From Amycolatopsis pittospori (lineage in GTDB: Bacteria > Actinomycetota > Actinomycetes > Mycobacteriales > Pseudonocardiaceae), in contig NZ_JACBXD010000009.1 of NCBI RefSeq assembly GCF_013870525.1, positions 62,001 through 126,000 of the forward strand: DNA of 64,000 nucleotides. The letters are read 5' to 3'. The position numbers and the translations under genes were made by a program. Under the pieces are notes generated by a model. The model was not told the origin of the DNA. It saw only the letters and a program-made list of their open reading frames with translations, and did no database searches. Below, one piece after another: positions 58,211-64,000 of the stretch (positions within the stretch are counted from its first letter, which is position 1; every line of letters starts with the position of its first letter).

Positions 58211-59233
58211 TCAGGACTTCCGTCGGCCGAGCCAGCCCAAGAGCGCGCCGGTCGCGAAAGCCCCTCCGACGGCACCGAGCCCCGGCCCCTGCTGAACGGT
58301 CACCCTCGGGTGGATCGACACGGGGGCCGGCGGCTCGATGACCGTCGACATGTTCTCCTTCGCCGTCGCCGTCCACGCGGTGACGAACAGCAGGAACCGC
58401 GAAACGAGGTTCGCGAACACCAGCAGACCGATCACCGGGCCGAACAACGTGAACGCCGGTGATTTCGTGACACTGCCGAGGTAAAGGGTCGCGCCCTGCT
58501 GGAGCACGATGAACCCGACGGCGGCGAAGACCGCCCCCTTGACCGCGCTGCGCAGGGCGACGTGCTCGCGCGGCAACCTCGCGATCACCCAGAGGAACAC
58601 CAGGGTGTTGGCGAGGAGACCGAGCAGGATCGTCGCGACCTTCAACACGAACACGGCCCAGGCCTGCTCCTGCAGGCCGACGAGTTCGAGCAGGAAACGG
58701 CCGATGCCGCTACCCGCCGCGGTGAGACCGAACGAGACCACCAACGCGAGACCGAGCCCCACCAGGGACAGCAGGTCCTTGAGCGTCGTCGAAACCAGTG
58801 GCAACTGCTGCTTTTCCTGGCCCCATTGGGCGGTCAGCGCGTCACGCAGGTTCGTCATCCACCCGATGCCGGAGTACAGCGCGAGCAGCAGACCGAAGAT
58901 CCCGATGCCGCCACCGGACTTCAGCGCCGCGCCGACGATGCCGTTGACCAAGTCGCGCAGCCCGTCGGGTACCGACTTGTTGATGCCGTCGGTGATCTGG
59001 TTGAGGATGGTCTGATCGCCGGCGACCACCATCCCGACGACCGCGAAGGCGACCATCAGGATCGGGATCACCGAAAGCACACTGAAGTAGGTGATGGCCG
59101 CGGCGTAGTGGTTGCCGTAGCGCTCGGTGAAGGCGTCGTTCGCCCGGATGAGGTGATCGAGCCAGCCGTACTTCCGCCTCAACCGCGGTAGCAGCTTGTC
59201 CTCGTCCGGCTTCGCGCCGTCATCTTTCGCCAC
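58211..59233 (-). CDS. yhjD: YhjD/YihY/BrkB-family inner membrane protein
   Basis: The start is GTG 59233, giving 340 residues. The conserved AAAITYFSVLSVIPILMVAF opens six to seven helices; GLLLALYSGIGWMTNLRDAL and VFLWVIARLP follow, then a short cytoplasmic tail. The family has been linked to lipid or small-molecule export, but the activity of actinobacterial members is unsettled. It starts 41 bp after trpS and is likely co-transcribed with it. It ends 21 bp from the convergent dacB with no separate terminator. Confidence 0.9.
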   Translation of the reverse strand: MAKDDGAKPDEDKLLPRLRRKYGWLDHLIRANDAFTERYGNHYAAAITYFSVLSVIPILMVAFAVVGMVVAGDQTILNQITDGINKSVPDGLRDLVNGIVGAALKSGGGIGIFGLLLALYSGIGWMTNLRDALTAQWGQEKQQLPLVSTTLKDLLSLVGLGLALVVSFGLTAAGSGIGRFLLELVGLQEQAWAVFVLKVATILLGLLANTLVFLWVIARLPREHVALRSAVKGAVFAAVGFIVLQQGATLYLGSVTKSPAFTLFGPVIGLLVFANLVSRFLLFVTAWTATAKENMSTVIEPPAPVSIHPRVTVQQGPGLGAVGGAFATGALLGWLGRRKS

Positions 59234-59274
59234 TAGGAAACGCTAACCACGTCCACCGTGGCCCGCAGCGCGAA

Positions 59275-60306
<1,032 letters not shown>

Positions 60307-60457
60307 TCAGGCCGCGTCGCACGAGGTCACCCGAGGTCGCCCCGGCCGAACGGTCTAAACGGTTAAACGCCACATACTTCCGACGGTTCTGAGCGAGGTG
60401 TCCGATTCCTAGCGTTCATGGCACCGGATCTTCCGGCCACACCGAAGGAGAACCCAG

Positions 60458-61204
60458 ATGAAGGCACGATCCCTGCTGATGGGCTTGGCCATCGCGGCTG
60501 CGGCCGTGTTCACCCTCCCCGGCGCCGCGACCGCTTCCGAGCCCACCGGCGGCGTCCAGCCGAACATCGTCGGCGGCGGCAACGCGACGCAGGTCTACTC
60601 GTTCATGGTGTCGCAGCAGTCGAGCAGCGGCGGGCACCAGTGTGGTGGCTCACTGATCAGCTCGACCTGGGTGGTCACCGCGAAGCACTGTGGCACGCCG
60701 TACCAGGTGCGCGTCGGCACCACGAACCGCACCAGCGGCGGCACCGTGGCCCGCGTGGCCCAGCGGATCGCCCACCCGAGCGCCGACCTGGCGCTGCTGC
60801 GTCTCTCGACGGCGGTGTCGCAGGCGCCGGTCACGATCGCCGACGCGTCCGGGGCCGTCGGCACCGCGACGCGGATCATCGGCTGGGGCCAGACCTGCGC
60901 CCCGCAGGGCGGCTGTGGCGCCCCGATCACCCTGCAGGAACTGAACACCTCGATCGTCGCCGACAGCCGGTGCCTCGGCATCAGCGGCGCGAGCGAGATC
61001 TGCACCAACAACCCCGGTGGGAACAAGGGCGCCTGCTACGGCGACTCGGGCGGCCCGCAGGTGAAGCAGGTCAACGGTGTCTGGCAGCTGGTCGGCGCCA
61101 CCAGCCGCGCCGGGAACAACAGCAGCACCTGTGCGACCGGGCCGTCGATCTACGTGGACGTCCCCTACTTCCGCAGCTGGATCCGCACCAACTCCGGAGT
61201 CTGA
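60458..61204 (+). CDS. Secreted trypsin-like serine protease (S1)
   Basis: The start is ATG 60458 behind GAAGGAG, giving 248 residues. A signal peptide (GLAIAAAAVFTLPGAATA) and a short propeptide end at IVGG (residues 37-40), the activation site. The triad is His77 (TAKHC), Asp110 (SADLALLRL) and Ser197 (CYGDSGGP). Three cysteine pairs fit the usual disulfides. It is made as a zymogen and acts outside the cell. A G+C-rich hairpin follows, inside what was once a convergent regulator gene. Confidence 0.93.
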   Translation: MKARSLLMGLAIAAAAVFTLPGAATASEPTGGVQPNIVGGGNATQVYSFMVSQQSSSGGHQCGGSLISSTWVVTAKHCGTPYQVRVGTTNRTSGGTVARVAQRIAHPSADLALLRLSTAVSQAPVTIADASGAVGTATRIIGWGQTCAPQGGCGAPITLQELNTSIVADSRCLGISGASEICTNNPGGNKGACYGDSGGPQVKQVNGVWQLVGATSRAGNNSSTCATGPSIYVDVPYFRSWIRTNSGV

Positions 61205-61213
61205 CCCGGTTCC

Positions 61214-61245
61214 CGCGTCGCCCCACCGTCCCCTGGGGCGACGCG
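61214..61245 (+). terminator. Hairpin downstream of the trypsin gene
   Basis: CGCGTCGCCCC (61214-61224) and GGGGCGACGCG (61235-61245) form a perfect 11-bp stem with a 10-nt loop, 10 bp after the stop. No T-tract. Confidence 0.6.
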
Positions 61246-61501
61246 GTCCCAGCCGGTTCAGCAACGAACCGTGCGGAAGTTCGAAGAGCCGCTCCAGCAG
61301 CGCGACCGCCTTCAGCGAGTCGCACCGCTCGGGGCGGCTTCTTCCTGTTCGCCAGTAGCTCAGGGTCGCGATGCTGACCCGGACGCCGTGCTGGGCGAGC
61401 CGGTGGCGGATCCGGTCGAGACCGAGTCCGCTGTCCGTGATCGCCCGGTCCAAGGCGCGGGGAAAGGGATCACCGGGCCGACTGCGCCGCGTCACCGTCA
61501 T
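61223..61501 (-). pseudogene. XRE-type regulator fragment (N-terminal DNA-binding part only)
   Basis: From ATG 61501 (TTG 61537 is possible) about 93 residues resemble the N-terminus of an actinomycete XRE-like regulator: DPFPRALDRAITDSGLGLDR, IRHRLAQHGVRVSIATLSYW, RTGRSRPER and LGPRRPRGR. Beyond that point the frame merely continues as antisense of the trypsin gene, with no homologous C-terminal domain. The fragment also contains the trypsin terminator hairpin. I read it as a truncated gene whose 3' part was lost. A short functional protein read into the antisense region cannot be excluded. Confidence 0.55.
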
Positions 61502-61576
61502 GGACCCGAGCGTGGCGATCAGCGCGCGGCTAAACAATCCGGATGGGACTAGGTGTACCTACCCAAGAAATCCGGA

Positions 61577-61705
61577 CGACCTGCGTTTAGCGGGCTAATC
61601 GTGCTCTGATGGCACCCGCCCTCAGCTGGCTCCGACCTGCGTTTAGCGGGCTAATCGCGATCTGTGGGCGGCCGGAAGCGGGGCGCATTTAGAGGACTAA
61701 ACGCG
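61577..61705. repeat. Repeat cluster: two 32-bp repeats and one CGCATTTAG element
   Basis: The 32-bp repeat occurs at 61577-61608 (slightly diverged at its end) and 61633-61664, same direction, 24 bp apart. A CGCATTTAG/CTAAACGCG palindrome with loop AGGA follows at 61684-61705. The cluster lies before the 3' end of the membrane protein gene at 61719. Confidence 0.85.
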
Positions 61706-61718
61706 GGGAAGGCGCAGG

Positions 61719-62090
61719 TCAGGGGTGGCGCGGGTGGGTGAGGGCGTCGCGTTCGGCGAGGACGGCCTCGGCCATCGCGGCGACGTCCGGGGCCGGGGCC
61801 TGGACCGGGGTGACGACGGGGATGGTCGGGGCGGCCGTGGCAGCGGCGGCGGCGCGCGCCTTCCGGCGCTGACGGAAGACACCGAACGCCATACCGACGA
61901 TGCCGAGCGCGACGGCGATCAAGCCGACCGGGCCCAGAAGACCGAATGCCATCTCCGAGCGCGAAGTCGTCTCCGCGGCCGAGGCCGGGCCGGCGCCCGC
62001 GATGAGCAGCGCGACCGGGATCGCGACGACCGCCGCGGCCCTGGCCGCGGGCAGAGCCGACCGCATCAGGAGATGAACTGGGTTCCGCAC
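61719..62090 (-). CDS. Hypothetical exported/membrane protein
   Basis: The start is GTG 62090, supported by GGGAGG seven bases upstream, giving 123 residues. A signal-like helix (AAVVAIPVALLIAGAGPASAA) is followed by a membrane helix (FGLLGPVGLIAVALGIVGMA), a basic stop (FRQRRKARA) and an Ala/Pro-rich cytoplasmic tail. I recognise no family. A promoter is visible as TAATGT (62112-62117 on this strand). Confidence 0.7.
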   Translation of the reverse strand: MRNPVHLLMRSALPAARAAAVVAIPVALLIAGAGPASAAETTSRSEMAFGLLGPVGLIAVALGIVGMAFGVFRQRRKARAAAAATAAPTIPVVTPVQAPAPDVAAMAEAVLAERDALTHPRHP

Positions 62091-62384
62091 CGGAGTGCCT
62101 CCCGTGACGTGACATTACTGAACCGGAACGCTAACCCGAACGAGTGAGCATTTCCAGGTCGCTGGTCAAAAAACTACCGAGCGTGTCAAGACCTGTGGGT
62201 TCTGATCAACTCGGGGAACGAGACTAGCCCCTCACAGGGGGGATGTTTCGAGCACCCCTCTCCTCAAAGTTGTCGCGACCGGAACGGTTTCTGACAGAAC
62301 GAGACAAGGGTTAGGCCGTTCGGATGTCACTACGGGGCCGAACAGGCACGATCCGACTTTCCCCGGTTGGTTTCTTGTGTGCAA

Positions 62385-62426
62385 TGGTCTATACCTGTGG
62401 CCATACCTCTTAAAAGGTATAGACCA
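62385..62426 (+). promoter_or_regulatory. Chitinase control region with DasR/chitin-repeat-like sites
   Basis: TGGTCTATACCT (62385-62396) matches the 12-bp direct-repeat consensus of Streptomyces chitinase promoters and, extended, the DasR site at 13 of 16 bases. An exact inverse copy lies at 62415-62426. Between them ATACCT..AGGTAT makes an inner palindrome. The site is 38 bp before ATG 62464. Confidence 0.7.
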
Positions 62427-62463
62427 ATCCCCTGCATGGTCCCCTCGTACGAAGGAGCCACCG

Positions 62464-63342
62464 ATGTCTCTTCGACGTATCCTCGCGGCGGTCGCCGCCA
62501 CCTTCGCGGCCACGACGGTCGCCGTGGTCGTCCCGGCCCAGTCCGCCTCGGCCGCGGACTGCGCGGCGCCGTGGAACGCGAGCTCGGTCTACTGGGGCGG
62601 CAACACCGCCTCCCACAACGGGCGCAACTGGTCCGCGAAGTGGTGGACACAGAACGAAACCCCGGGTACGGCCCAGGTCTGGGCCGACCAGGGCACCTGC
62701 GGAGGCGGCTCGCAGAACCCGTCCGGTTTCGTGGTCAGCGAAGCCCAGTTCAACCAGATTTTCCCGAGCCGGAATCCCTTCTACACCTACAACGGCCTGG
62801 TCACCGCCCTGAGCGCGTATCCGGCCTTCGCCGGCACAGGCAGCGACACGGTCAAGAAGCAGGAGGCGGCCGCCTTCCTGGCGAACGTCAACCACGAGAC
62901 CGGCGGCCTGGTCCACATCGTCGAGCAGAACCAGGCGAACTACCCGCACTACTGCGACACGAGCCAGTCCTACGGCTGCCCGGCGGGCAACGCCGCGTAC
63001 TACGGCCGCGGCCCGATCCAGCTGAGCTGGAACTTCAACTACAAGGCCGCCGGTGACGCGCTGGGCCTGCCGCTGCTGACCAACCCGTGGCTGGTGCAGA
63101 ACGACGCGGCGGTCGCCTGGAAGACCGGCATCTGGTACTGGATGACCCAGAACGGACCGGGCACGATGACCCCGCACCACGCGATGGTCAACGGCAACGG
63201 CTTCGGCGAGACCATCCGCAGCATCAACGGCAGCATCGAATGCAACGGCGGCAACCCCGCCCAAGTGCAGAGCCGTGTGAACAAGTACCAGCAGATCGTC
63301 GGAATCCTCGGCGTCCCCGCCGGGAACAACCTGTACTGCTGA
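62464..63342 (+). CDS. Secreted GH19 chitinase with N-terminal chitin-binding module
   Basis: I chose ATG 62464 behind GAAGGAG, giving 292 residues; the earlier frame lies in the control region. The order is a signal peptide (ILAAVAATFAATTVAVVVPA), a CBM5/12-type module (APWNASSVYWGGNTASHNGR to QVWADQGTC), then a family 19 catalytic domain with FLANVNHETGGL (catalytic Glu) and YYGRGPIQLSWNFNY. It cleaves chitin outside the cell to N-acetylglucosamine oligomers. The DasR-like site upstream links it to GlcNAc signalling. Confidence 0.93.
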   Translation: MSLRRILAAVAATFAATTVAVVVPAQSASAADCAAPWNASSVYWGGNTASHNGRNWSAKWWTQNETPGTAQVWADQGTCGGGSQNPSGFVVSEAQFNQIFPSRNPFYTYNGLVTALSAYPAFAGTGSDTVKKQEAAAFLANVNHETGGLVHIVEQNQANYPHYCDTSQSYGCPAGNAAYYGRGPIQLSWNFNYKAAGDALGLPLLTNPWLVQNDAAVAWKTGIWYWMTQNGPGTMTPHHAMVNGNGFGETIRSINGSIECNGGNPAQVQSRVNKYQQIVGILGVPAGNNLYC

Positions 63343-63357
63343 TCCGCCCAAGAAGCT

Positions 63358-63400
63358 GAAGGGGTCCTTCGCCGCATCGGACGCGGCGAAGGACCCCTTC
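63358..63400. terminator. Perfect hairpin between chitinase and MarR genes
   Basis: Arms 63358-63375 and 63383-63400 (GAAGGGGTCCTTCGCCGC and its inverse) are complementary over 18 bp with a 7-nt loop. It ends one base before the MarR stop region and serves both convergent genes. Confidence 0.8.
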
Positions 63401-63401
63401 G

Positions 63402-63899
63402 TCATTCAAGAGAGCCGAGCAGCCGGCGTAGCACTCCATCCAGGACATCGAGATCGTCGCCGAGCGGCGCGAGCAGCTTCGCGACGTTCGCGGTGTGCTC
63501 GCTCATCGCCGCGTCGACGACGTCGAATCCGCGCTCAGTCAGCGTCACCCGGAAGCTGCGCCGGTCTTCGGGGTCGAGCGCGCGCTCGACCAGCCCGGCC
63601 GACTCCAGCCGGTCGATCCGACTGGTCATCCCCGCTCTGGACATCATCAGCGTCGCCGACAGCTCGGACGGGATCAGCGTGTACGGCTTCCCCGACCGCC
63701 GAAGTGCGGCGAGGACGTCGAACTCCCCTTGCTTCAGCCCGTGTTTCGCGAACACGGCCTCCACCATCGGCGTCGTCAGCATCACCGCGCGCCCGAGGCG
63801 CCCGGCGACCCCGATCGCGGTCAAGTCCAGTTCCGGTCGTTCCCGCCGCCATGCGCCGACGACCGCGTCGATCGCATCGGCGTTCTGCTCTTCACTCAC
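63402..63899 (-). CDS. MarR-family regulator
   Basis: The start is GTG 63899, six bases after TAGACT, so the message is likely leaderless. The 165 residues show the MarR winged-helix core (GLKQGEFDVLAALRRSG, IPSELSATLMMSRAGMTSRI, DRLESAGLVERALDPEDRRS) with the wing DPEDRRS intact. It is divergent from the gene starting at 63965, and the gap holds a MarR-like palindrome. It probably represses that gene and itself in response to a small phenolic or drug-like ligand. Confidence 0.92.
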   Translation of the reverse strand: MSEEQNADAIDAVVGAWRRERPELDLTAIGVAGRLGRAVMLTTPMVEAVFAKHGLKQGEFDVLAALRRSGKPYTLIPSELSATLMMSRAGMTSRIDRLESAGLVERALDPEDRRSFRVTLTERGFDVVDAAMSEHTANVAKLLAPLGDDLDVLDGVLRRLLGSLE

Positions 63900-63905
63900 G
63901 ACCGC

Positions 63906-63958
63906 AGTCTATTCGACAGGAGATAGTTTGACAGCGAACTATCAGCCATGGAACTATC
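63906..63958. promoter_or_regulatory. MarR promoter and operator
   Basis: On the minus strand TAGACT (63906-63911) is the -10 box. GATAGTT (63922-63928) and AACTATC (63937-63943) form an inverted repeat over the -35 region. A third AACTATC half-site lies at 63952-63958, next to the divergent start codon. Confidence 0.6.
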
Positions 63959-63964
63959 GCTGGC

Positions 63965-64000
63965 ATGACACAGCGCATCGAAACCCGTGAGCCCGTCCTC
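63965..64000 (+). CDS. Start of a gene divergent from marR (runs off the window)
   Basis: ATG 63965 opens a frame of twelve visible codons (MTQRIETREPVL) to the window edge. Too little is present to identify the product. The layout next to a MarR regulator suggests its target, often an efflux pump. Confidence 0.5.
   Translation, partial: MTQRIETREPVL

Noticed and set aside
61577..61664. CRISPR-like spacing of 32-bp repeats
   Set aside because: Only two copies are adjacent, other pairs are 90-120 bp apart around hairpins, and there are no cas genes or unique spacer series.

Overview
The window is high-GC DNA (GC-rich third codon positions, many GTG starts, weak or absent ribosome binding sites, TANNNT boxes six or seven bases before starts) from a filamentous actinomycete. 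The gene families, the secreted hydrolases and the intergenic palindromes fit Pseudonocardiales, most likely Amycolatopsis. This assignment is inference from gene content. I see no rRNA, tRNA, transposase, CRISPR array or biosynthetic gene cluster.

The backbone is nucleoside salvage and central metabolism, in an order that, from memory, matches the Mycobacterium tuberculosis Rv3307-Rv3319 and Rv3330-Rv3336c blocks. It runs: purine nucleoside phosphorylase (4622), phosphohexomutase/phosphopentomutase-type enzyme (7130), upp (17968), deoC with an aldehyde dehydrogenase pair (20960-24230), a conserved acidic protein (36425), add (39010), deoA-cdd-nucleoside ABC transporter (41722-48574), sdhCDAB (49189-52599), then dacB, yhjD and trpS (56948-60294). 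The transporter imports nucleosides. Cdd, Add, PunA and DeoA deaminate and phosphorolyse them. Upp rescues uracil. DeoC splits deoxyribose 5-phosphate, and the aldehyde dehydrogenase can oxidise the acetaldehyde released.

Accessory modules sit between the backbone genes. They are: a Ser/Thr kinase and a MerR regulator (675-3110); a membrane protein/ABA4-like pair translationally coupled to punA (3226-5407); a macrolide-type glycosyltransferase (5946); a four-gene operon of XRE regulator, ImmA/IrrE peptidase, MAB_1171c-type membrane protein and amidohydrolase (9605-12826); an atypical histidyl-tRNA synthetase (13334); a MerR-controlled aldo/keto reductase pair (14669-17081); a TetR/P450/ferredoxin cassette (24388-26661); a polyol-type ABC importer with dehydrogenase and SorC regulator (26730-31924); a Ski2-like helicase (33764); an AbiEi/DUF559-like nuclease-fold gene bracketed by identical palindromes (52776); and secreted enzymes (M14 carboxypeptidase, subtilisin, trypsin, GH19 chitinase).

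The most distinctive non-coding feature is a set of intergenic palindromes and short repeats at gene ends. One family has a constant 16-18 bp outer arm (GTCCGTGAAGGCCTCCTT) and a variable, compensated core, with copies near 5748, 17842, 24274, 52631 and 53747. A 32-bp repeat with core GCGTTTAGCGGGCTAATCGC occurs in same-direction pairs near 17780/17928, 41582/41704 and 61577/61633. A third family has arms CGCATTTAG/CTAAATGCG. They nest in one another, and every convergent gene junction holds a hairpin, a 3'-end overlap or almost no spacer. Several probable operators are also visible: twin MerR-type sites at 3171, a textbook 19-bp-spacer MerR promoter at 17089, twin SorC sites at 30832/30938, a DasR-like site at 62385 and a MarR-like site at 63922.
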